From Rattus norvegicus (taxonomy: Eukaryota > Chordata > Mammalia > Rodentia > Muridae): a stretch of DNA of 64,000 nt. The DNA lies in NCBI RefSeq assembly GCF_036323735.1, contig NC_086029.1, forward strand, positions 14,059,816 to 14,123,815, read 5' to 3'. The translations under genes and the position numbers were made by a program. Position 1 is the first letter of the stretch; each line of letters opens with the position of its first letter. The notes beneath the pieces were generated by a model. It was not told the DNA's origin and did not search any database. It saw only the letters and a program-made list of their open reading frames with translations. Below, one piece after another: positions 20,126 through 30,844 of the stretch.

Positions 20126-22410
20126 TACATTTTCCATTCAAATATTTTATCCATGTCTATCTTCTTATTAAGTTGTTTGAGTGCTTTGTATTCCAGAAAT
20201 AAAGTTATTAGATAAATGTACTAGCCAAATTTTTTTGTATTCCATGGCTTACATCTTTATTTTTCTTTACTCTTTTCAATGTTTCTGAAGCTTATAAACA
20301 ATTTTAATGCTATATGAAATATATTTCAGCACAAATTACTAAAATTCAAAGAAATATGACAGGAGAAATTATTGCATTTTCATTTACTTAGGGTTTTTGA
20401 AAGAGAAAGATTAACCTTGTGATTTTTAGTAATGTTTCATTTTATCACTAGTGACTTAGGTATCTTCCCTGACTCAAAGCCACAAATATTTCATTTTTTA
20501 TTTTCTAAAAGCACTAAATATTTACTCAGTTTTCTACCCGGTCTATATTAGTTATTATTTTATGTGCCGATGTGATATACCATGCATGATTTCTCCTGAG
20601 AATTTTCCAGAAGTGTTTACTAAGAATGCATGTTTTTAATTATCAAATGAGAATGCCATTGTGAGCTCTTGTAAATATATACAAGGACTTTGTTGAAATG
20701 GTTTCCTGATGCAGTCGGTATAGGAAATAAGAGCTCATGCTTTCTATGAGTACATGTGGGTTGTGCACTTGTATTTGGAAACTATCTTTACTACAAACGT
20801 TCTTTAGCTCTGTTTTGATTACCTCTCTCTGAAGTTCATTCCTTAAGACTTTTGGAGACTTATTTATTTATGTTTTGCATCTGTTGTACTCCTCTAACTT
20901 TGGGTCACCACCATTTAGTGCAGATAAGCTCTATGCATACCCCACAGGTTAGAGAACCCATTCTTGAATGAGGATAGGACACATAACTGTACTGTAGAGT
21001 TACTTGTCTTCCTTTAATGCTAATGTGACAGACCTGGAGGAGTTCATTTGAGTTCTTCTGTTGTAAAGATGTATACTAAATCTATTTTAATTCTCCCTTA
21101 TGCAGCCTCACAACAAGATTTCACAGATGCAAATGAGTTTGTTAAGGGGAAAAATCTTGTAAAAAATCTGTTAGCTTAATTTGAGCAGTATTGGGATGAG
21201 AGGACCAATTTTGAGTTTTAATGCCAAATGAATCACATAACTGCCCCAACCTTATGCCAAAATCATTTTTGAATGAGGATATGGGATTTAAATATTTTTC
21301 AGACTGTATACTGCACAGTACTATAGACATACTAAGTGTTCAGCCTTATCACTGTAATGTTCAGTGGAAGGGGAGGGAGGAACACAGATATATTTTGGTG
21401 TTGTCCTATGAAGAGAGTTTATATGAGTTTGGGGAATATCCAACATAAATTATTAAATAGAAACACTAGTTATTTATAGCCACAAATGTAACAATTTTCA
21501 AAACTACAAACAAAACTGATTTATTTGAAGGCATACAGTTTGAATATTGAATTTATACCCAATAAGATGATTATGTTTAATTCTGTGTACTAAAAATTTA
21601 GACATTTGGAAACAACATGTGTGTGTAAAAGGAATGCCACTGTCTTGGTGAATTTCCTTTTGTTTCTTTAATCAAATTTTGCTACAAAGCCCAGAAATAT
21701 CTTTTCCTCTTTTTATGGTATGTGAACTTCTTTGTTAACTTGTAAACTCATTTCTAGTGGCTAGATAGAATGATCTTATTGACTCTACCTACCTTCCCAA
21801 TTTGGGGTATATAAGTATGAAAGGGACAATTACCTGGTCACAGTATCCACTTTTATTTTTATTTTTAATTGTTTTTGGACAGTCATTGTTCATTAAATAC
21901 CTAGGACCTTGATTTTAACTTTTGAAGGACATATAATTTGAGTTTTTTCTCTTTATTACCTATGCAGGGATCACTTGTTATTACTGGTATATTAGGATTT
22001 AATGGTAGATGTCCTTCTGTGATAACTTGATTAGTCAATACCAACGCACATTATAGGAAGAGAAGTCTACTCACAACACAATGAGATAATAATCATATTT
22101 TTAAAGCATAGACAGGATGAAGATGTAAACCCATGGGAAACCATACTCCAATATATTGATAACTAATCCAAGGCTTTGGATTAGTTATTGCTTTATTCTT
22201 TCTCTGTTTTTAAGAACTTGAACAATGCCTTTCACAGTATTCTTTTTTCTGGTCTAGGTTTGTCTTATAGCGGACTTGAATAACAGTGTTCATGTGGCAT
22301 CATTCCTCTTCCCTTTAAATCAAGACTATTTTTGATGAAGGAAAATTGCTAATTACAAACTTTATCCTATATAGATCCATATACACTAAGTTAAAATGGT
22401 TTCAGATATC
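20126..22410. other. Unassigned AT-rich DNA
   Basis: About 2.3 kb with no recognised repeat or gene. Frames are short and frequently interrupted. Confidence 0.45.
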
Positions 22411-22415
22411 TGTGT

Positions 22416-22485
<70 letters not shown>

Positions 22486-22497
22486 GAGGGAGGGAGT
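22411..22497. repeat. Compound (TG)n(GA)n microsatellite
   Basis: TG repeats (22411-22447) pass directly into GA repeats (22448-22482), then GGGGAGGGAGGG. A purine-rich mirror-type tract beside alternating purine-pyrimidine DNA. Confidence 0.98.
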
Positions 22498-22859
22498 GTC
22501 ATGGTCATATCATCACTAACCATCACTAACCAATAATAAGGTTGAAAATGTTCAGATGATACTCATCAATGATTTATTTATAATAAATAAATATATTTAT
22601 AATAAGTAAATATATTTATTTAAATCTGAATCTTTGGATGCCTAGAAGAAACTCACTTCACAAGTAATAACACACAGCCTGAAGGAAAAGATGTGGAAGA
22701 AGAGAAAACACGGAAGCAGAGTACAAACGGTAATAGCTATATTTACAACAGGTAAAATAAACCTTAAGTAAGAACTTACAAAATTTCACAACTCATTGAA
22801 GATGGAGATGTGTCCACATTGAACCATTACCTCTATGTGTTAGCATCTTTGACATCAAA

Positions 22860-23460
22860 AGATACTCTGTAGGCTAAAAAAGAAAATCTGAAATCCCAAT
22901 CCAGCCACAAAGCAGATGGAAAACAGTTGTGCCTGAAAAATATGCTAGGGCAATGGTGTAACAAACCTTGTGGAAATAACCAACCACTGTCTGATTTGAC
23001 TTAAGGCCCTTCTTATGAGGTGGAACGCATACATGATGCTGCTTGAGTAACCAAGAATCAGAGACTAGATAGCCCAGCGACCTAGGGTAAAACCAAATAC
23101 TAGTGGTTTAGGAAAATCTACTAAACAACAAAATTTCTCCTAATGATATTCTGCTGTACTCATAGGTTGGTGCTTTTATTCAGCAATCATCAAAGAGGCT
23201 TTGATTATTTTGGAACAAAACTCTAAATGAGATGTCTGCATCATCACATTTCTCCCCTCAGGGAAACCCTTGGGAAAGGAGGGAGAAAGAGTGGGAGACA
23301 GAGAGGAAGAAGGACAGCAGGAGAACAATCTGTTCAGATAAGCAATCACATGAACTTGCAAAGACTGAAGTAGCAAACACAGGGCCTGCATGGGTATAAA
23401 ACAGATCTAATGGGTCCTTTTGGTTTAGAACTCTAAGCCAAGATTACCATCTACAAAGAT
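22860..23460 (+). mobile_element. L1 3' UTR (Lx-type) inserted in older L1, sense
   Basis: TGTAACAAACCTTGTGGAAA, TTTGACTTAAGGCCCTTC, ATACATGATGCTGCTTGAG, GACCTAGGGTAAAACCAAA, TAATGATATTCTGCTGTACT and TTCAGCAATCATCAAAGAGG follow the remembered order of a rodent L1 3' UTR. Boundaries and the target duplication are not clear. Confidence 0.62.
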
Positions 23461-23774
23461 CTATGAAGAACAATAAATTATTAGGCTAACTTGGAAAATA
23501 AAACTTTACAAAGTAGGAGTGTCACCATGTTGTAATAAAAAAATTAATTTAATGTGAGTGAATGGTAATTGCAAATGTACATACCCCAACTTCTGGAACA
23601 TATAGTTGTATGATGGGAATAATATTAGGTCCAAATGCAAAGATAGATTCTGAAATAATTAAGGTAGGAAATTTCAACTGTTCCAGTCTTATCTTTGGAA
23701 AGACCATCAACTCAAAATTTCAACAGAGAAATCCTAGAGTTAAACTACACCATAGATTAAAATATCTAAAAAAC

Positions 23775-24025
23775 TGATATTTATAGACTACTTCTTTCTT
23801 TTTAAATTTTATTTTAATTTTATTTAATCTTTTTTTAACACTCCAGATTTTATTCTACATCCAGCCGCCCCTCTGACTGTTTCCCACCCCATACCCCCCC
23901 AAAATCTCCACGAGAATGTCCCCCCTCCCCCAACCCCACCAGTCCTCTCCACTCCTTGGAGCCTCCAGTCTCTTGAGAGTTAGGTTCATCTTCTCTGACT
24001 GAACTCAGACCCAGCAGTCCTCTGC
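23775..24025 (-). mobile_element. L1 3' UTR (Lx-type) inserted in older L1, antisense
   Basis: T-rich start, a C-rich stretch (CCCCACCAGTCCTCTCCACT), then TTGGAGCCTCCAGTCTCTTG, TTAGGTTCATCTTCTCTGAC and CAGCAGTCCTCTGCTGTATA, a rodent L1 3' UTR read backwards. It separates GATATTTATAGACTAC from the following endonuclease segment of the host L1. Confidence 0.75.
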
Positions 24026-24190
24026 TGTATATGTGTTGCAAATGTGAAAATTATACATTGTTCTCATTCCACTTGCAGCATTCTTTGTGATCATATGTTG
24101 TGCCACAAAACAAATCTCAAGAAATTAAGATAGTGACAATCACTTCTTTAATCTCACATGCCCACAAAAAATGCATCAATCAAAATTTAA

Positions 24191-24424
24191 TTCCATAAAA
24201 TTCCATAGCACTGCATTGAATTTTAGTTACTGGCCATTAAACAGCTTGTTTCTGTGCTTTATGTATGGGCTGACCTGTATATCAAAAATCAGCCCATTTA
24301 TTATATCAGAAACATTTTTGAAATACATAACTGCAATTGTCTATGTCCTTTTGTGGATTTATCACAATCCATCTTGGCTTCATGTGTACAGAAGCTCTAG
24401 CCATTTAGTCCTTGTATATTTAGA
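24191..24424. other. Unassigned DNA, possibly more decayed L1
   Basis: A plus-strand frame of 100 codons (24171-24473) crosses this stretch and runs into the B1; no domain. Confidence 0.3.
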
Positions 24425-24575
24425 AATATTTTTGTTTGTTTGTTTCATTTTTATTTTTGATATAGGGCCATAACCCCATCTATGTTGGAACTCACTATAT
24501 AGTCTAGGCTGTTCTCTAAATCACACAGATTAGCCTACTTCTCCAAAGACTGAAGTCCTGGTCCACCAACCTAGC
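24425..24575 (-). mobile_element. B1-type SINE, strongly diverged, antisense
   Basis: GATATAGGGCCATAACCCC, TTGGAACTCACTATATAGTC, TAGGCTGTTCTCTAAATCAC and ACTGAAGTCCTGGTCC match the reversed B1 layout weakly. Confidence 0.6.
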
Positions 24576-24584
24576 CCAGCAAGA

Positions 24585-25110
24585 ATTCTTAAATTTTATT
24601 CTTTTAGCATTACATAAATTATCACTGGCTTCTTTTGGTTAAATTTATTTCAGGTAATTTTTATGAGTGAGACTGTGTCCTTAACTTTTCAATGAAATCA
24701 TTTGAATTATAAAAGTATCATGCATTATTTAAGAACTTTACTAAATTTATATATTAATATTTTGGATTTTTATGTTTAAAAATCATGACACTTACAAGCA
24801 GAAGCAATTTTGCTCTTCCCTCCTAATCAGATGTCTTGTTTCCTTCTGTTTTATCACTAGAGTACTAACAATATTAGGAGTGAGAAAAACGTTTGCTTTA
24901 CACATTCATTCTGGCTATTATTGCGGGTTTCTCATCTATGACATTACTATATTGATTTATGTTCTACCAGACTTAATTTGCTGAGTGGTTTTTATCATAA
25001 ATAGGTACTGAATTTTATCAAATGCTTTTTCTAGCTCTGTTGACACAATCACAGATTTTCATCTTGTTCTGTGATGTTTTACAGAATCACTATCATGATT
25101 AGCATTTTTA
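24585..25110 (-). mobile_element. Ancient L1 (L1M-type) reverse transcriptase fragment, antisense
   Basis: TTAAGAACTTTACTAAATTT, the FADD-box area near 24775-24810, AGAGTACTAACAATATTAGG, and TGCTGAGTGGTTTTTATCAT to AATTTTATCAAATGCTTTTT follow the L1 ORF2 reverse transcriptase region in reverse. The last segment corresponds to 220-260 and 62190-62230 in the two younger L1s. It is far more diverged than either and probably predates rodents. Confidence 0.7.
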
Positions 25111-25114
25111 TATG

Positions 25115-25195
25115 AGTGCCAGGGTTTGAAATTGGGTACTCATGCATGTACACATGCTTTACCAACTATACCTTATCTCTAACCTGTGAAAATTT
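25115..25195 (-). mobile_element. ID/B4-like SINE fragment, antisense
   Basis: AGTGCCAGGGTTTGAAATTG, then GGTACTCATGCATGTACACA and TGCTTTACCAACTATACCTTA resemble a reversed tRNA-type SINE head (CCAGGGTTTGAA as B box, TACCAACT near the A box). Short and diverged. Confidence 0.4.
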
Positions 25196-25570
25196 ATATT
25201 TCTTTTCTGCTAGTCAGTTTGTTTGCTTTTTAATTTTCTTATGTTTCATGTAGGCTCTTATTACAATAAACTTTCTTATTAGTTTTCCTGTTTTATACCA
25301 ATGCATTGAAGATGTAGTGCTCCCTCTATCACTTGTTTTGAAAATTTTGAAACTAAATTTCTTTTTAATTTCTTCAGTAAAGCATATGCTCTGCAAAGGC
25401 ATGTCCAAATATACAAACATTTCAGTGTCCTTGGTGATGGAGCATAAGCACTTACTAAATATTTTGATCTCAAGGTTGAAACGTCTATATTTTTTAAAAA
25501 ATTGTGTACTACTAAATTTCTGTTGGGACGTTGTTTGTATTCTTACATGCTTAATTAAATGTGCACATGC

Positions 25571-25575
25571 GCACG

Positions 25576-25656
<81 letters not shown>
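25571..25656. repeat. Compound (CA)n(GA)n microsatellite
   Basis: CA repeats 25571-25610 with one AA interruption, followed by 23 GA units to 25656. Mirrors the layout at 22411-22497. Confidence 0.98.
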
Positions 25657-25659
<3 letters not shown>

Positions 25660-26680
25660 TCCCATTGTCTAATAGTAGGTAAGATAAATGTAGAAATATT
25701 TACATTTAATAACTTAAGGGTCTGTTTTGCTCTTCATTTATTGGAAAATCCTGGTATTAGACAGACTGCGAACAGTTCTCATGGCCACACTCTTGTGATG
25801 GAGACATGTTTACAGAATGTATCAGTGCCACACTTAATCCTCTCATTTTCTAAGTCTTTGGGCATTATATCCATCTTTCTTCTGATTTTAGATTTTAATT
25901 GACAGAAGTAACTGACATTTTAAACATGGAATTAAACAGAGGTTATAATTTCTATAGTATTATTAAAATAAGATTTAAAGTTACAAAAGACACAGTTCAA
26001 TATTTATATACTTTGCAATCTGATAGATCTGATAGTCACTGCCATCTGTGGACACAATTGTCAAATGTGCCATTGAGAAAGAAAACCACCCAATCCTTTT
26101 GAACAAGAATAATACTCAGGTAAAACTCTATTAATCCTCATAGATAGGTGCATTCCCAGGGATGTCTGTCATGGCCAAGCATGAATTTAATCTGCAACGA
26201 GTGATTAGAACTGACACATACTTTCAATATATGATCTTTTCTACACATCCTGAGGTAATAGCTGCCTTTACTTCTTACTCCATCATTCGTCAGTTGCACA
26301 CAACTTGCTATGAAATGGCAGCTGAGAAATGCAGGAGCTCAATTATTTCTGTATCAAACATGTTTTCTATAGAAATTGGTTTTGGAGAATGGGCTATTAT
26401 ACTCCATGCCAGTTATAGCACAGAAACATTACTTTCCATTATCAAATGGCAGAGTGCCATGCATTATATCCTATAAGGAAAGAATGACGGGATAGTTTTA
26501 GTGTCTTCTTGCAATATGCACAGATATTTGTTTGATCATTTGAAATGAGGAATTGTAGTTTGTCATTTCAGAGTATTGTTTTTTTCTAATTGTTTAAACC
26601 ATTATTTAAATTTTTCAGTACATGCATATATAGATTTAAAATGCAGAAAGGGTTTGATGCAAAGGAAAGCATAAGGCAAC
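25657..26680. other. Unassigned DNA
   Basis: No recognised repeat. The 104-codon plus frame at 26162-26476 begins MSVMAKHEF, has no domain I know, no ribosome or splice context, and no long neighbours; treated as chance. Confidence 0.4.
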
Positions 26681-27020
26681 GTTGGTGAGCTGGCCAACTC
26701 ATTAAGATTGAGTTCTGGGGGGCTGGAGAGATGGCTCAGTGGTTAAGAGCACTGACTGCTCTTCCAGAGATCCTGAGTTCAATTCCCAGCAACCACATGG
26801 TGGCTCACAACCATCTGTAATGGGATTGGATGCCCTCTTCTGGTGTGTTTGAAGACAGCATACTCACATAAAATAAATAAATCTTAAAAAAAATAAAAAA
26901 ATAAAAAAAGATTGAGTTCTGTTCTTGCAGATGACCTGAATTCCATTTTCATCACCCACACTGAGTGACTCAAAACCCCCTAAATGCATATATCTATATG
27001 CATATAATTAAAAAATCAAA
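26680..27020 (+). mobile_element. Older B3/B4-type SINE interrupted by a B2
   Basis: The sequence reads GTTGGTGAGCTGGCCAACTC, ATTAAGATTGAGTTCTG, then (after the B2) TTCTTGCAGATGACCTGAAT, CATTTTCATCACCCACACTG and AGTGACTCAAAACCCCC, the expected order of an old tRNA-type SINE with the B2 removed. Confidence 0.6.
26718..26907 (+). mobile_element. B2 SINE, young, with 14-bp target-site duplication
   Basis: GGGGCTGGAGAGATGGCTCA (A box), CACTGACTGCTCTTCCAGAG, GAGTTCAATTCCCAGCAACC (B box), ATGGTGGCTCACAACCATCT, ATGCCCTCTTCTGGTGTG and ACATAAAATAAATAAATCTT with an A-rich tail give a near-complete B2. Direct repeats AAGATTGAGTTCTG lie at 26704-26717 and 26908-26921. AATAAA signals near the end are typical. 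Pol III transcription is possible because both boxes look intact. Confidence 0.97.
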
Positions 27021-27159
27021 ATAAATTGAGACTATGTGAGGGAAACTATAAAAAATCAATTCAGTCATTATAGAGCCATATAGTCTTTTTGTGTATAAAG
27101 TTTTGCATATTGCTAGAATTATTGTCAGCATCGAAAAGACAAATCATAATTGTTTGTGC

Positions 27160-27535
27160 TTTATAGTACTCGAAATAAATTGCAACAGATGATCTTCGTT
27201 GTGCATTTGATGAGATTAGGTTTGCTCACTTCCTAGGAGGATATTTTGTGTTAAGAAGACCTACCCTGAATATGGTTGGTGTTTTCCTATGGGCGCTGGT
27301 CCTGGACAGAATAATAATAAACTAAACCAAACACACTCTTTGCTTTCTGACCATGGATGTAAAATGGCCAGTTACTTTAATTTCTAGCTGCTATAGATAG
27401 AAGCACTTTCATTCCTGTACTTCTCCTGAACTGATGGACTTTGTCATTATCATAAGAACACAGTGAACTCTTCATCTTTAAGCTGCTTGGGACATGTATT
27501 TTATCATAGCAACAAAAAGGTAACTGATGTGCATG
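27160..27535 (+). mobile_element. Rodent hAT-type (URR1-like) DNA element
   Basis: ATTTGATGAGATTAGGTTTG, ACTTCCTAGGAGGATATTTT, AAGAAGACCTACCCTGAATA, ACTTCTCCTGAACTGATGG and the characteristic end TATTTTATCATAGCAACAAA followed by AGGTAACT. Non-coding and diverged. Confidence 0.6.
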
Positions 27536-27794
27536 TTAATTCTAATCTTGGCATAAGTTCAGGATTAGTATAAGAACAAAAGAAAGAAAAATATATAAAT
27601 AATGATAACATGGACATAACTGTATTGTTTATATTGTAGTTACAAACATTACCTAAGTGCTATTCACCACAATAGACATTGAATATGTCTTCAAATTTAT
27701 GTATATTTGAATTACTGAACAACTTCTTAATTGTTCTTTTTTAACATTTGTGGGTATTTTGACTGAGTAACACGTCTGAATATTTCATTATATG

Positions 27795-27958
27795 TATATC
27801 TGAGTAACATGTACATAATAGTCCTCAAGGAGGTCAGTAGAGAATGTAAGATCCTCGGGACTGGAATTACAGATGATTGTGAGCCACCATGTGAGGGCTG
27901 GAAATCAAACTCAGATCCTTTGGAAGAGCAGGCAGCGCGTTTGACCACTAAGCCATTA
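27795..27958 (-). mobile_element. B2/B3-type SINE, antisense
   Basis: GATTGTGAGCCACCATGTGA, GGGCTGGAAATCAAACTCAG (reversed B box), CCTTTGGAAGAGCAGGCAG and TTTGACCACTAAGCCATT (reversed A-box end) give the reversed B2/B3 head. A plus frame of 65 codons here is a by-product. Confidence 0.8.
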
Positions 27959-28027
27959 TTTATATATTTTTCTGTCTTGTGTTCTTATACGAATCCTGAA
28001 CATTGACAAGATTAGATTTAACATATA

Positions 28028-28090
28028 CATTAGTTACTTTTCTTGTTGCTATGACAAAATACCTGATTAAAGCAGATTGAAGATGAAAAG
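28028..28090 (-). mobile_element. hAT-type element terminal fragment, antisense
   Basis: CATTAGTTACTTTTCTTGTTG through CTATGACAAAATA is the reverse complement, with a few changes, of the end of the element at 27496-27535. Continues with CCTGATTAAAGCAGATTGAA. The rest of the element is not recognisable. Confidence 0.55.
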
Positions 28091-28389
28091 TTCTCTACCC
28101 ACTACCTCCTCTTCTATTGTAATTTTTGACATAAGAAAGAAGTGTTCTTTACTGATTTAAAACAATAAATGTTCTGATCATGACTTTGAATATAAAGAAC
28201 AACAGTTGGAAACTTGAAAGGTATGGGATGATGTCAAAGATGAGGCAGGTAAAAGAAAGAATGAGGCCTGCCATTGGATGAGAAAGAAGGATGGACGGGA
28301 GAAAAGTTTGAAGGAAGAGGAGAAGACAGGAACGGAAGAGAGGAGGAGACTTGGAGAAGCCTCTAAGAGAGAATATGGAGGCTGATATT
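28091..28389. other. Unassigned purine-rich DNA
   Basis: 28230-28370 is rich in GA/GGA without a clean repeat unit. No gene recognised. Confidence 0.4.
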
Positions 28390-28403
28390 AAGATTCTACG
28401 CTG

Positions 28404-28913
28404 AAGGAAAATGCAAATCAAAACAACCCTGAGATTTCACCTCACACCAGTGAGAATGGCTAAGATCAAAAACTCAGGTGACAGCAAATGCTGGCGAGGA
28501 TGTGGAGAAAGAGGAAAACTCCTACATTGTTGGTGGGATTGCAGACTGCTACAACAATTCTGGAAATCAGTCTGGAGGTTCCTCAGAAAATTGGACATTG
28601 AACTACCTGAGGACCCAGCTATACCTCTCTTGGGCATATACCCAAAAGATGCCCCAACATACAACAAAGACACGTGCTCCACTATGTTCATAGCAGCCTT
28701 GTTTATAATAGCCAGAAGCTGGAAAGAACCCAGATGCCCTTCAACAGAGGAATGTGGTACATCTACACAATGGAATATTACTCAGCTATCAAAAACAATG
28801 ACTTTATGAAATTCGTAGGCAAATGGTCGGAACTGGAAAATATCATCCTGAGTGAGGTAACCCAATCACAGAAAAACACACATGGTATGCACTCAATGAT
28901 AAGTGACTATTAG
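28404..28913 (+). pseudogene. L1 ORF2 C-terminal (cysteine-rich) fragment, frameshifted
   Basis: The C-terminal domain of ORF2p contributes to RNA binding. The first frame (to about 28735) reads RMAKIKNSGDSKCWRGCGER with cysteines at CWRGC and CWWDC, followed by IPLLGIYPKD. Reading then switches frame near 28735 and continues as MWYIYTMEYYSAIKNNDFMK and further to a stop at 28911. One frameshift separates the two frames. No endonuclease or reverse transcriptase is present, so it is inert. Confidence 0.9.
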
Positions 28914-29432
28914 CCCAAATGCTTGAATTACCCTAGATGCACAGAACACATGAAACTCAAGACGGATGATCAAAATGTGAATGCTTCACTCCTTCTTTAA
29001 AAGGGGAACAAGAATACCCTTGGCAGGGAATTGAGAGGAAAAGATTAAAACAGACACAGAAGGAACACCCATTCAGAGCCTGCCCCACATGTTGCCCATA
29101 CATATACAGCCACCAAACTAGATAAGATGGGTGAAGCAAAGAAGTGCAGGCCGACAGGAACCGGATGTAAATGTCTCCTGAGAGACACAGCCAGAATACA
29201 GCAAACACATAGGTGAATGCCAGCAGCAATCCATTGAACTGAGAACAGGACCCCCGTTGAAGGAATCAGAGAAAGAACTGGAAGAGCTTGAAGGGGCTCG
29301 AGACGCCATATGAACAATGGCAACCAACTGAGCTTCCAGGGACTAAGCCACTACCCAAAGACTATACATGGACTGACCCTGGGCTCCAACCTCAAAGGTA
29401 GCAATGAATAGCCTAGTAAGAGCACCAGTGGA

Positions 29433-29533
29433 GGTTGGGGATTTAGCTCAGTGGTAGAGTGCTTGCCTAGGAAGCGCAAGGCCCTGGATTCGGTCCCCAG
29501 CTCCCGAAAAAAAAAAAAAAAAAAAAAAAAAGA
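29433..29533 (+). mobile_element. ID SINE (BC1-type) inside L1 3' UTR, with 15-bp target-site duplication
   Basis: GGTTGGGGATTTAGCTCAGT, GGTAGAGTGCTTGCC (A-box region), GCGCAAGGCCCTGGATTCGG (B-box region), CCCCAGCTCCCG, then about 30 A. Direct repeats AAGAGCACCAGTGGA occupy 29418-29432 and 29534-29548, both from the L1 sequence. It is therefore younger than the L1 it interrupts. Confidence 0.98.
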
Positions 29534-29769
29534 AAGAGCACCAGTGGAAGGGGAAGCCCTTGGTCCTGCCAAGACTGAACCCCCAGTGAACATGATTTTT
29601 GGGGGGAGGGCTGTAATGGGGGGAGGATGGGGAGGGGAACACCCATATAAATGTGGAGGCTGAAGGGTTAGGGGGATGTTGGCCTGGAAACCGGGAAGGG
29701 GAATAACAATCGAAATGTAAATAAGAAATACTCAAGTTAATAAAGATTAAAAAAAAAGATTTTACACTG

Positions 29770-30839
29770 TATCTTTACAGGTTTTATGAATGTTCTTAAG
29801 GGATAGATGTGTACAGGGCTTTGTATGTTTAGGTGGGCAATTATATCTTATCAATTAGATCAAAAGTTATTGTGTTGTGTGTTCTTTCATGTGCAGATTT
29901 AAGAGTTAGGGAGTGTGGGGCAGCTGGTCTGGGCTGCCATGGAGTTGGGATGTGTGTTTCTGGCATGGAAACCTGCCTTGGGAACTAGATAGGTAGAGAG
30001 ATTGCTGCCAGGCTCAGAGAGAGACCTTAGGCAGTGTGATATGGAATGGAGCAAAGCGGGTGAGAGCCTTTGCTGACTAAGAGTTAAGATAGCTAGCAGA
30101 TATCTTGGGGCACTGCAGTGCCAGACCAAGTGGGGATAAAAGACAGTGTTTTATTTTTTATAATTTTACAACAACAGAAAGGACACCTCACAAGACAAAG
30201 AAAATATATGTAAAGCATTATACATCATATATACGTATACATAGAAAGATGATGAAGACAATTTGTAGACTAAGGTTAGGAAGTGACAATGCATTTAACA
30301 GAGGAAAACAATTTATTCACTTGTGTGTAAGTTTTTTCTTTGTCTTCCTATGCCATCAGCACTAACCTATCAATCACCCAGTAGGGAGGACAGAAACTCC
30401 CAGATAGGAAAATATTATGGGTAGATGTGACTTTATTTTTTTTATTTTTTTTATTTTTTTTGTGGATCCTGTCTGAAACAATGGGAAAATTCTACTCTTA
30501 GGAAATAGTCTAAGCCAACAAGAAAGCACTGCAAATTAGAAAAATAGCAACAGCGCATCTTGTAGAAAGGCTCATTCTTCATGTCTCCTTTCACCATTTT
30601 ATTTTTCTAAATGTAGAAGCAATCTGAGCACAATCAGAACAGTATGAGATGAAAGCAGCGCCTGGAACAAAAGGTGGTGTGCTAGTCCAGGGACTTTTGT
30701 AGAATGAGATGAAGGATGCCAAAGCTGAGACAAGAGCATCTCTGGTTTTTGAAGCCAGATATGGGCTTCATTTGAGTGACAACTCCAAGATGAGTAATTT
30801 TAAACCTACTATGACCTTAGATCTTGATGTCAGGTTATT
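29770..30839. other. Unassigned DNA with a T-rich tract
   Basis: No gene recognised. A T-rich tract with scattered A (30432-30462) is a simple repeat. 29880-30120 is unique-looking, with a minus frame of 76 codons and no domain. Confidence 0.4.
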
Positions 30840-30844
30840 TTTCT

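Larger units (their letters stand above)
22630..24190 (+). mobile_element. Old L1 ORF2 endonuclease region split by two later L1 insertions
   Basis: Three pieces of one sense L1 endonuclease occur in order. 22630-22790 begins with the CLEETHFT-coding segment. 23535-23775 has GTAGGAAATTTCAACTG, the degraded equivalent of the GDFN motif, through GATATTTATAGACTAC. 24030-24190 has ATTGTTCTCATTCCAC and ATCATATGTTGTGCCACAAA. They fit one gene once the intervening blocks at 22860-23460 and 23775-24025 are ignored. No open frame survives. Confidence 0.7.
28404..29755 (+). mobile_element. L1 3' end: ORF2 C-terminus plus 3' UTR, sense, carrying an ID insertion
   Basis: 5'-truncated L1 with the end of ORF2 (28404-28913), a 3' UTR including the G-rich stretch (about 29600-29640), AATAAGAAATACTCAAGTTA and an A-rich tail. 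Imperfect direct repeats AAGATTCTACGCTG (28390-28403) and AAGATTTTACACTG (29756-29769), 12 of 14 identical, are probably the decayed target-site duplication. An ID element sits inside the 3' UTR. Without it the insertion is about 1.25 kb. Confidence 0.93.

Noticed and set aside
26162..26476. 104-codon plus-strand frame in unique DNA
   Set aside because: No domain or neighbouring exon evidence. Codon content unremarkable.
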